Source of the DNA: Cryoendolithus antarcticus
Taxonomy: Eukaryota > Ascomycota > Dothideomycetes > Cladosporiales > Cladosporiaceae
Reading direction: 5' to 3'
NCBI GenBank assembly: GCA_002077065.1
Contig: NAJO01000094.1
Location: 1 to 54,843, forward strand
Length of the DNA stretch: 54,843 nucleotides
Shown: positions 31,126 through 40,326 of the stretch, piece after piece
Layout: each line of letters opens with the position of its first letter
Position numbering within the stretch: the first letter of the stretch is position 1
Position numbers and translations under genes: made by a program
Notes under the pieces: generated by a model
Databases searched by the model: none
Seen by the model: the letters and a program-made list of their open reading frames with translations, nothing else
Told to the model about the DNA's origin: nothing

Positions 31126-33489
31126 TCACGGGCTCGCCTGCGCCTCCTGCAATCCATGCGCAACCGTATACCCATTCACAGGATCAAACTCCCCCGGCGC
31201 CATGAAATTGGTCTTGGGATTCTTCTGCGCCTTCGCAGCACTGCACCTCGCCATCGTAGGGCTAGACCTCGAAATCGCATCCGTAAAGTAGAAGTCCTTG
31301 ATGGGCAGCTCGAAAGCCTGCCCGGAGATCTTGGCGCCCTTATTCTGCTCCACTAGCTGGACTTTGCTTAGTTGAGGGAGGCCGGCGGGCTCGACTATGT
31401 CGTAGCGGCGGAGGGCGGGCGAGATCTCTTCCATGCGGTCGCGGAGCTGCTCGATGTCGTCGTAGGGTAGTGGGGCGCCGAGGGCCCCCGAGACGGCGCG
31501 GATGATCTTCCAATCTTCGCGTGCGGCGCCGTAGATGCTTGTTGCTGGACGGGACATTTGCACGCGGCCTTCGGTGTTGACGTAAGTGCCTGACTTCTCC
31601 GTGTAGGCTGCGCCGGGTAGTACCACATCTGCTAGTGCGGCGCCGCGGTCACCGTGATGGCCTTGGTAGATGACGAAAGCATCTTTGGGCAGGTCCTCAG
31701 CGGTGATCTCGTCTGCGCCGAGGAGCCAGACAATCTTGGGCGTTGTGGAAGCGGTCTGAGGGCTGGGAACTGTGAAGCCGACCTCGTAGGCAGCCGCGCG
31801 GGAGGCGGCGCGTTGAAGGACGTTGTAACCATTCCATTCGTCGGTAGAGAATACACTCTTGTTCTTCTCGACGAACGCGCCAACGGTCTCATAAATAGCC
31901 TTGGCGTCAGGGTGCTCGACCGCTGCCGAGCCGACGATGATCATTGGCCGCTTGGCACCTGCAAGCTTCTTGCCAAAGGCGCCGTTGAGTGCGGACTTCA
32001 GTGCATTGGCGTCAGCGCCGAGGTTATCGTAGTCGAAGGTCGAAGGAAAGTCCTCGCCAACCAGGCCGACTTCGAGATCGGAGCGGAGCCATGACTTGCG
32101 GATGCGTGCATTAAGAACCGAAGCCTCATGTCTTGGGTTAGTACCAACCAAAAGGATGGCATCAGCGTCTTCAACACCAGTGATCTTGGAGTTGAAGGCG
32201 TAATTCGACCTAATGTCAATGCCGTGTGCGACGGGTGACGAGCCCTGTGCTTGATCTAGCGCAAGGTTCTCCGAGCCAAGTTTGTTAGCCAGGTCCTTTG
32301 CTGCGACCAGCGTCTCGGTCTCGATGAGCTGACCCGCAACGAACTTGATCTCATCGCCCTTTGGTGCAAGCTCCTTGTGCTTCTCCGAGATCTCAACGAG
32401 CACGTTCTCCCATGTCGCTGGCTGGAACTCGTTGTTTCGCCGTATCAGGGGTGTGGTCAAGCGCTGTGTGTTAAGTCCGTCGCAGGCAAAGCGGGTCTTG
32501 TCATTGATCCATTCCTCATTCACGTCATCATTGAGTCGTGGCAAAACACGCATGACTTGCAGACCTCTTGCATCGACCCTGATATTGCTGCCGAGCGCGT
32601 CAAGCACATCGATGGTTTCGGTGTGGTACAGTTCCCATGGTCGTGCGCGGAATGCGTATGGCTTCGAAAGCAGAGCTCCAACAGGGCAAAGGTCGATGAC
32701 GTTACCAGAAAGCTCAGTGTCGAGTGCCGTCTCCAAGTATGTGCCGATCTCCAAGCTGTTTCCACGTCCTGTGCTGCCAAGCTCAGGAGCACCAGCAATG
32801 TCGTTTGCGAACCGTACGCATCGCGTGCAGTGAATGCATCGGTTCATCGATGTCTACTCCATGTCAGCCTGTGTCTTGAACTCCATCTCATGCAATGTCC
32901 ACATACCTTAATCAACGGTCCAATGTTCTTGTCCTCAACAGCCCTCTTCCCGCCCAACTCATGGAACCTCCCTCTGTCCGCTCCATACCTCATACTCTGA
33001 TCTTGCAAATCGCACTCTCCGCCCTGATCGCAAATTGGGCAGTCCAATGGGTGATTCGCAAGCAAGAACTCCATCACTCCCTCTCTCGCCTTGTGCGCAA
33101 GCGGACTGTCTGTCTTAACCACCATCCCAGGCTGTACAGGCCATGCACATGACGCGACAGGCTTCGGCGCGCGCTCAACTTCGACCAGACACATACGGCA
33201 GTTTCCGGCGATCATGAGTTTCTCGTGGTAGCAGTAGCGGGGTACTACTGAGCCGGCCTTTTCGCAGGCTTGGATAAGGGCAGAGCCAGCTGTGCCAATT
33301 GTCAGTACTATATATCGCACACTCGCGAGTACCGATCGTACCCTCTATCGACACTTTCTTCCCATCGATCGTGACCTCAATCTCGGCCGGACGGCGCGAG
33401 CTCGAGGCGAATGTGCGGGCGGCGGCATGGGACTGGGTGGCGAGACGCTGGGTCTGCCGTAAAGACCGCAATACCTGTTGCCGCATCAT
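31126..33489 (-). CDS. nuo-78: NADH:ubiquinone oxidoreductase 78 kDa subunit (complex I, NDUFS1/Nuo78)
   Basis: Three exons (33342-33489, 32907-33289, 31126-32853) with introns of 52 and 53 nt give 752 residues. An Arg/Gln-rich presequence without acids ([19 protein letters not shown]) targets mitochondria. A ferredoxin-like domain follows: [20 protein letters not shown], 2Fe-2S ligands in [21 protein letters not shown], then [15 protein letters not shown] and [14 protein letters not shown] for the 4Fe-4S clusters. The long molybdopterin-oxidoreductase-like domain (from about residue 250, [20 protein letters not shown]) lacks a cofactor in eukaryotic complex I. The subunit carries electrons from the flavin towards ubiquinone. 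A CCAAT site lies about 130 nt upstream on the coding strand. Start: first of two tandem ATGs. Confidence 0.96.
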
Positions 33490-33620
33490 CTTGACCAACG
33501 CCGCGGGATGAGAGGAGATTGAAAGGAAAGAGATAATGCGTGCAATGGCGTGGCGATCGTGTGCACAGTGGTGTCGTCGAACATCGAATGCACAGTAGCT
33601 GTGTTAATTGAAGAGCGTTG

Positions 33621-33625
33621 ATTGG
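33621..33625 (-). promoter_or_regulatory. CCAAT box upstream of the complex I 78 kDa gene
   Basis: The minus strand reads CCAATCA about 130 nt before the ATG at 33489. The HAP/CBC complex activates respiratory genes through CCAAT sites in fungi. Position and gene class fit, but no binding evidence exists here. Confidence 0.4.
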
Positions 33626-33694
33626 CTGGACAAGCGGACCTTCCCTTCCACAGAGGAGCTTAAATTACATGAGGCTCGAGAATCCATGTATTGA

Positions 33695-33714
33695 TACATG
33701 TAGTTATACATGTA
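33695..33714. repeat. Paired TACATGTA palindromes
   Basis: Two identical 8-bp palindromes, TACATGTA, at 33695-33702 and 33707-33714 (12 bp start to start), in the divergent promoter region. They are flanked on the left by a partial CATGTA. Confidence 0.55.
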
Positions 33715-34769
33715 TTTGTACAATGCGGAAGCGGCCTACAGAGCGACAGCAGTACAGAATTGGGTGCAGTATCACACCAAGGATCGAGACACAGTGTAGC
33801 GAGAATAACATGACTTTAACAAGATGTAGCCGACGCGATACGTAGCGCACCATAGCAGGTCTTTCTCTGGGGCAACTATCCAACAGCACTTTGACTCTGC
33901 TGACGAGTATATCGATACCGAGAGTAATGGACCTCGCTCAAAGGCATGGGTGGTCAGATATTTGCTCCAGGACACGGTACTGGCAACCTCCACATCTCGC
34001 ACTTAATTGAGCCTCACCAGGCCAATCCGAGCCCAAGATATCTCGCGATCGAATTGAGGCCCAGCAGATATGGCGAACAACCACAGTGCTCGTAGCACCA
34101 CCGCAGGATCAGAGAAATTGAATGTATGAAACACAGGAAATCCCGGGTAAGAGTACTTCAAGTTTGTAGCGACCGTTGGTAAGGAAAATCACTTCATCGA
34201 GCCTGTTTTGTGACAGACCCTCGGGTTGTCCAGCTACAGCGCACGATTGACATGATCTGCGACACACAATAGAGAATCCCTGCGTGATTTGCAACAGGGA
34301 CACTACAATAAATCGTGCCGGTAATGAGTGAAGAGAAAAGAAGACTACGGGAGAGCGTCGAGAATTCGGTGATATTGGAAGGCTGGTGGAACGTGCGCGA
34401 CGGGAGGATGGGTGCGGGAGGGTGGATCTTGTGGAACGTCGACATGTTGGTGTCGCGGCCTGGCACGAGCATGCATGAAATAGTCATTAGAACTTTGGAC
34501 GGTATCGCCAACGATGCGTACCACGGTTCTGTGACAGCAGCACCGCTCGCCAATGGCTATCATAGCCACGCGATAGACTTCAGCAGCCCATGCATATAGT
34601 GGCGCTCTGGTGGCTGGCTGCTCGCTTGCACCTCAGCTGATCCGGCGGGGACGACAGGTAGGACCGTAGGAGCCGCTATGAATTGCTGACAGCAGCCTCA
34701 GATTCCAAGGACGTAAAGGCTCTTCCTCGTAGCAGTTGGCAGCACTGCTAAGCCAGTCTCTCGCCCACT

Positions 34770-35507
34770 ATGAGTCTCACGGACGACAAGATCGATCACC
34801 TCCAAACCCCGAGTCCTGACCCCGCCGCCAAACCCTCCTCCTCCACCGGCCACGACCACGATGTCCCACCCCCAACAGCCGCCGATCTCGAACCCCTAAA
34901 CCAGCACGACTTCCACATTCTCATCGGCCTCCGCCCCCAAGACCCAGACTTTACATGGCCCTCCACGGTCCCAGCCCACAGCCTCTACCACTCCATCAAT
35001 CATGCTTACACTTACGTGAACTGGAAGTACCGCATTTTCGACATCGCGACCTACGTCCTGCTAGCCCTACAAGTCCTCCTAGCCGCGATCTTCATAGTCC
35101 TCGGCTCCCTCACAAGCCTTGACTCGCACGTCGCGATCGCCGTCCTAGGCGCCATCAGCACCGTGATCGGCGGCGTGCTGGCGCTTATGAAAGGCCAAGG
35201 GTTGCCGAACCGATTGAGGCAGATGAGAGATCGGTTGAGGGATGTGAAATTCGAGGCTGAAGAGATGTACTGGGATTTCCAGGCGGGGAGGCGGGTTTGT
35301 TACGCGGATGTTAGGAAGTTAAGGGAGGGTTTTGTGGGTGTTATGGATGAGGCGAGGAGGAATCATCCGGATACTTGGAACTCGGATACGGACGACATTA
35401 TGCAGGGGATTAGGGCGAGGGCTGGGTCGAGGCTTCTGGGGCCGCCTGTGGCGAGTGACAGGGTGCCTGCTTCACCTGTTCCGCCGGAGAAGATGGGGAT
35501 AGTGTGA
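34770..35507 (+). CDS. Fungal SLATT (SMODS/SLOG-associating 2TM effector) domain protein
   Basis: A single-exon protein of 245 residues. The N-terminal 60 residues are Pro/Ser/Asp-rich. A conserved segment (LGLRPQDPDFTW-like: ILIGLRPQDPDFTWPSTVP, then YTYVNWKYRIFDIATY) leads into two adjacent membrane helices, IATYVLLALQVLLAAIFIVLG and HVAIAVLGAISTVIGGVLALM. A basic amphipathic helix follows (KGQGLPNRLRQMRDRLRDVK, FEAEEMYWDFQAGRR). This is the layout of the fungal SLATT family. In bacteria SLATT domains are predicted membrane pore-forming effectors of nucleotide-sensing conflict systems; fungal members are uncharacterised. No nucleotidyltransferase or SLOG gene lies nearby, so a partner is not evident. 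The family call is fairly firm; the function is unknown. Confidence 0.82.
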   Translation: MSLTDDKIDHLQTPSPDPAAKPSSSTGHDHDVPPPTAADLEPLNQHDFHILIGLRPQDPDFTWPSTVPAHSLYHSINHAYTYVNWKYRIFDIATYVLLALQVLLAAIFIVLGSLTSLDSHVAIAVLGAISTVIGGVLALMKGQGLPNRLRQMRDRLRDVKFEAEEMYWDFQAGRRVCYADVRKLREGFVGVMDEARRNHPDTWNSDTDDIMQGIRARAGSRLLGPPVASDRVPASPVPPEKMGIV

Positions 35508-35598
35508 GTTGTATATACTGTTGTTTGATCTGATGATGCAATGTATAGCATGTAAAAATGATCTCGATCGTCGTCAAGGTTTCTGAGCAATGGTCCTC

Positions 35599-37028
35599 TC
35601 ATTCGGCAAGATAGTCTGACAGTGCGAAGTCAACACTCCCTGCTAGCCCTTTTACAAAGTCCCACGACACAGCAGGTCCAACCTTCCACTTTCCTCCAGC
35701 CTCCAGCGGATCTCCTCCACCAAACCCTCCAGCTCTGACTAGCAACCTCAAGCTCGCCAGCGTGGCAATCTGCGCATACACGTCAATCGAAGTCCTCACA
35801 TCGTGCGGCAGTATCGCATGCAGTACAGCCAGCAGTCTATCCAACGGGAACGCTGAAGGCGCGAGCAAATGACGAGGCAGCTTTCGCTGTTGCGAGGGCT
35901 TGCCACCCCCAGATCGAGCCGTACCTCCGCCCTTCTTGCGACGCTTGCGCTCGGAGGTTTGCGAGAAGTAGAGTTGATCAAGACGCGCCGGGTTGGAGGA
36001 GCAGAGGTAGGCTGCGATGAGGATGTACTTCGCGTAGTAGGGGAGGTTGTAAGCTCGTGATCGCTTGGTCGTGGCTACAGCGGCGGAAGGGCTGAGGATG
36101 GAGTCCAGCAGGACGCTTTCTTCTTGGAACAGCTTTCGCTGCGCCACGAGTAGTCGGCTGAAATCGCGCGTGCCGAAGTCGCCTTTTCGAATCGGGGAGA
36201 CGAAGGTGGGCCAGAGCTTGTGGCAGACTGAGCGGAAGCTGGCATAATCTCGAGCGCAGCTTTGTCCAAGAGAGTCAAAGACCGCGGCGCAGAAGCGAGG
36301 CCAGAGCCAGGCTTTGTCTTCAGCATGGGTGTCGTCGTCGTAGTCGAGCTCTGGTGGAAACTCGCCAGTGAAGATGTCTAAAGCCTCGCGGGACAGGATG
36401 TGGATGCTCTGGTTTCGGGAGTAGGGTGGGAAGTGGACGTGAGGTACGCCTGATGCATGGAGGAATCGTGGTCCGGAATGATTAACGATGAGGACTGTAG
36501 TCAGTCCTGGCACATTTTCCCCAAGTCGCGCGAGTGCTGGAAGTAATGTGGGTGGCGGCTCGCGTTGTCGATCGATGCCGTCAAAGACCAGTATGTACTT
36601 GTCGATGCCTCTCAACAGTCGCTGCAGCTGAGCGGTCAAGGTACTGAGATTCTCGCATCGTTCGTTCGCGATCGTCTTGGCGCCATCGTCTGACAAAGAG
36701 CCACTGACTGCAGCAACAGTTCGCTCAAGTAAGTGCCGGCCGGTCACGCATTCTCTGCAGCTTACGATCACGTGTCGCAACTCGCTACGCTCCAGATAGG
36801 ACTTCACTAGACCGCTCTTCGCTGTAGAATGTGCGCCGTGGACGACCGTTGTCGGCGGACTGGGCAGATGAGGCTGATGCTGAGGTCAGTGACAAAACTC
36901 GCGATCTCGACGGGATCATGATAGCTCACCGAAAAGACCGCACTCAATTGTCGGATCTGAGCTTCTCGACAAGGCCACTGCTCTCGAAGCATGAGCACGA
37001 GCTCTTCTGGCAGCATCTCGAGACCCAT
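35599..37028 (-). CDS. ORC5: Origin recognition complex subunit 5
   Basis: Exons 36930-37028 and 35599-36879 are joined over a 50-nt phase-0 intron (GTGAGC...TCAG) and give 459 residues. Exon 1 encodes the typical start MLPEELVLMLREQWPCREAQ. The AAA+ domain follows: PPTTVVHGAHSTAKSGLVKS (Walker A region), then LRGIDKYILVFDGIDRQREP (Walker B-like, DGID) and LTTVLIVNHSGPRFL. The C-terminal ORC5 region contains SRAYNLPYYAKYILIAAYLC, SSNPARLDQLYF and FPLDRLLAVLHAIL. ORC5 is part of the origin-binding ORC1-6 complex that loads MCM helicases. The Walker A has Ala where the usual Gly before Lys-Ser stands (STAKS rather than TGKS). It is divergent from TAD3. Confidence 0.93.
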
Positions 37029-37363
37029 GATACCTTCGCCTGGAATGCTCTTCTCACGCCTTCCTTGGAACGCCTCCAAGCTGTCGCGTCCCGGCAGATG
37101 CAGCGCTAATGCAGGTACATCGCCGGCCCGCAACGCTATCCAGTCGCCCCACTTCACTTCCTACAAAAAATCCGGGGAAAGTGCTTGCGCCCAGAAACAA
37201 ACGCAACTCTCGTGCGTTCCTTCCGTTTGTCGCGAGAATGTTGCTCGTGAGCACCTGCCTGCGTCTGTTGACGCAGGCCTTCCATCGCATTCACCATGGC
37301 TTCACCTACCTTCTCTTCGTCAAACTCTTCCGATTACACACACATGCATCACGGCCAGCGACG
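37029..37363. other. Divergent ORC5/TAD3 promoter region
   Basis: 335 nt. The TAD3 frame remains open upstream through an ATG at 37238, so part of this stretch may be coding. No other gene was seen. Confidence 0.5.
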
Positions 37364-39049
37364 ATGCCTCGGGCTAAGGGGACCAAGGCTGCTGTCGACG
37401 TCGCTATCGATGTGCTGCCGAAACGGCGGATGAGGCATGTCAAGACCAAGGAGGAGTGTCGCCTTGGTAATGAGACTTTGGAGGTTTGGAGTGTCGAGCT
37501 GCCTAGCAAGCATGCCGAGAACATCCTTAGGTATGGCTGATTCTGTTGATGACAGTATTGTACTGACAAGCAATGCAGAGTGATCAAGGACAACATTCCT
37601 GGTCAAGACAGCATCGACCTTCAGCATCTTCGCAGATTCGCCAGGCCGAAGTACATGCCAGCAAGCGTCCTCGGTCAGCGCGATCTCGTCAAGGAGATGC
37701 ACACCGTCCCTCGCACCTGGGAGAACGCCACTTCTTCGACCGTGATGCAGTCCCCTGGTAGTACCAAGTGGGATGCTGCCGATCCAGCCAAGAAGACCGC
37801 GATCAATACCCGCACTCCGACGCTGTACCTGCTCGTTTGCCCTGCTCAATGTATCAACCTGCCCGAACTGTACGATGTACTCAAGAAAGAGTCGCCTTTT
37901 ACTTCAGCCTCCGACTCGTGGGCATTCCCGCTCGAGATCAAGAAGGTCACTGTCCCGCGCCAACCTCCGACGAACCCAGAACAAGCAGTCGCCTGGTCTG
38001 CGCAGTATTGGCCAACCTTCTACCGGAAGACCAACCCGTTCGGCGCTCATCCAGCAACAATCGCCAAGGCCGAAAGTGATCTTAAGCATCCGCTCATCGG
38101 CAACCTTGGCATCGAGGAGGGTCTTGCCCTTGCTGAGCAGGCTGCGGAAGAGACTACAAGTCAAGGCTATGGAGTGAAGACGGGGTGCGTGATCGTGGAA
38201 AGGGTTAATGACAAGACACAGGTCATCGCCGCGGCTGGAGACGCCCGACACAAATCCATGACCCCTGAGGAGACAGCAGACAGCAACGCACAGAGCAGCA
38301 AAGCATGTAGCAAATCCGGGAATCCTATGTGCCATGCCGTCATGCGCGCCGTCGGCATGGTTGGTCGCAAGCGCCTCCGCGTGGCCTCTCACCCGATGGC
38401 CAAGACCGCAGATCGTGGAGAGAAGGCCCTCATGAAAGCAGGCCTGAACCTGGACCAACGCGCTCACGACGCCTTCTTCCTGGACCAACCTATCAATGAT
38501 TTCGAAGAGCAGTTCTTCCGTCGCGACAACCTCAAGCCAGACGGCTACCTCTGCCTCAAGCTTGAAGTCTTCCTCACACATGAGCCCTGTGTCATGTGCT
38601 CCATGGCACTCGTCCACTCCCGCGTAGGACGAGTCTTCTTCCGCGACCGCATGCCTCGCACCGGCGGTCTGACAGCCGAGGTCACTAGTAATGACACCGG
38701 CGCTGCTGGACTCGGGTATGGCTTGTGTTGGCGCAAAGAACTGAACTGGCAATTCATGTGTTGGGAGTACGCCCTCGAGGAGCCTCCCAAAGACACAACA
38801 ACCACTACTCCATCAACCAAGACTCCAACGCAGCCAGTCGCTGATCGCCCAGCTCTTCCTGTGGCACCTCGCGGCGGTGGCGGAGGCAAAAAGAAGAAGA
38901 ACAAAGGTGGTTGCTTTGGCCGGGATCGCGCGGCAGAGAAGTCCACGTTCCCCTCCGACCCCTCTTCTTCCACCGATGAGGGCAACGCTTCTGGCAAGAC
39001 GAGTTATGCTAATCCCTATTTGAGCAGCTTTGCGAGTGTCCATGTGTAG
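37364..39049 (+). CDS. TAD3: tRNA-specific adenosine deaminase subunit Tad3
   Basis: Exons 37364-37530 and 37579-39049 are joined over a 48-nt intron (GTATGG...GCAG) and give 545 residues. The deaminase fold occupies the second half: GNPMCHAVMRAVGMVGRKR, then LCLKLEVFLTHEPCVMCSMALVHSRVGRVFF. Zinc ligands are the His of CHAV and the two Cys of PCVMC. The catalytic Glu (HAE in active deaminases) is Val here, as expected for Tad3, the structural partner of Tad2. The heterodimer converts A34 of several tRNAs to inosine. The C-terminal tail of about 80 residues (Pro/Thr-rich, then GGGGGKKKKNKGG) is unusual. Another in-frame ATG at 37238 would add 42 residues. The call is secure. Confidence 0.92.
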
Positions 39050-39500
39050 AACGTATGGGCGCAGATGGTGAGCTACTGGAAGGGCATCGGATATAAGAGC
39101 ATGGATTGCTTGAAGGGCAGGCTTTGGGGGCGCAGATCTTGGAAGTATTGGAGGGCATGGGCATTGCTTTTCGGGGATGGGGTGGGAAGCCGAGGATTAG
39201 CGATGGCGTTTTGGGCGGCCGGACTGAGAATTAGCGATGCATCGAGATACCTACACATGGTCTTGCTGGAATTGCAAGGGCCGCATAGATTACAGCGAAC
39301 CGGGCGAGGTCGCAATGAAGCGCAAGCTGTACATATGCAAGTACACATACTCATCACTTCTTCACGCTTCCCCTCTGAATCGGAGCCTCGCTTTCTGAAT
39401 CTGAGCGTTCGCCATGCCACACTATATACACACTTCTCCGCCGTCCCGTCATCCCCCCTCTACCGTCCACCTCATTACCCCCCGGCACAAATGTTCTCGT
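39050..39500. other. Intergenic between convergent TAD3 and QCR10
   Basis: It holds the 3' flanks of both genes. A long plus-strand frame starting at 39065 runs into and across the antisense of QCR10 and is spurious. Confidence 0.55.
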
Positions 39501-40008
39501 CTAAAACGGATTATCCTCCGCGGGCACCTCGTGCACGAAGAAATCCCCAATCACGGGGATCTTCTGCAGGATATCCTTCTGCACCCTCGGTATGCCGTCG
39601 AAGAAGAACAGCGCGAAGATGCCTGCCGAAGCTCCAAACGCCGTCACCATGGGCGCGATTCGCCGGAAGTAGGAGATATCGTAATGCCCGGCTTTTATCT
39701 TGGCGGACTCGTATCTATTGGGGGATTGAGGTCAGTGGGTGTATGGACCTGGCATGGTCGGAGTTTGGAGCTGGGATGGGGATGATGGGGCGGTGGATGG
39801 GACGTACTGGGGCCCGTATTGCGATTTGAAGTTCTTGTAAGGGACGCGTTGGCGGAATTGCTGCACGCCGTGGTGGCCTTCGGAGCCGAGACCGTAGGCC
39901 TGTGGGAGACGGGTGTTAGTAGCTTGCGATGGTGTGACGCTTTGGCGCTGTCGACGCAGGCGCGGGAAAGCTGGAGAGACGTACCCGGCGGATCATTGTT
40001 GGGCGCAT
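39501..40008 (-). CDS. QCR10: Ubiquinol-cytochrome c reductase subunit 10 (complex III)
   Basis: Three exons (39985-40008, 39808-39899, 39501-39714) with introns of 85 and 93 nt give 109 residues. The first exon is only 24 nt (MRPTMIRR). The intron preceding exon 2 has a clear CTAAC branch and CCACAG acceptor. The C-terminal half matches QCR10: a membrane segment (FRRIAPMVTAFGASAGIFAL), then FFFDGIPRVQKDILQKIPVI, and the end VPAEDNPF. QCR10 is a small single-span subunit of the cytochrome bc1 complex, near the Rieske protein, in the inner mitochondrial membrane. No cleaved presequence is obvious. The gene is divergent from TRS130 with 318 nt between starts. The two-intron model keeps frame throughout. 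Confidence 0.88.
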
Positions 40009-40326
40009 TGTGAGCGTGTGTCGGGGGGCGTTGACAGTGGGATGATGTGGAGTGAGTAGGTGGGTGAAAGAAGCTGCGGTATTGGCGACGGCGAGGTTGA
40101 GAGGTTGACGTCTGGGGCTTGGCGAGTCATTGGGTGCGCTACGGTGTACATGCATGTACAGTACGAGACGTCAAATTGACTTTCCATATACTGGATGATA
40201 TAACATTAATCTCCTCTCCCCACTCCCACCTCGACTCCTTCGCCGCCTAGTTCGAACCAGCATACGCATGGCCTAGAACAATGTCCTGGCGCTGGCAGCA
40301 TTGCGCCCATCGCCAGCTCAGCAGGG
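40009..40326. other. Divergent QCR10/TRS130 promoter region
   Basis: 318 nt with no separate gene. The minus strand frame extends upstream of the QCR10 ATG but looks non-conserved. Confidence 0.5.

Larger units (their letters stand above)
33490..34769. other. 1.3 kb divergent region between complex I gene and SLATT gene
   Basis: It contains both promoters. Small frames occur, for example 34315-34599 on the plus strand, but none is recognisable. Two TACATGTA palindromes lie at 33695-33702 and 33707-33714. No RNA gene was identified. Confidence 0.5.

Noticed and set aside
34315..34599. 94-codon plus-strand frame in the complex I/SLATT divergent region
   Set aside because: It starts with GTG or an internal ATG, shows no motif and has a competing frame on the opposite strand.
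39065..39829. 254-codon plus-strand frame
   Set aside because: It overlaps QCR10 exons on the opposite strand and has no recognisable domain; it is a GC-driven antisense frame.
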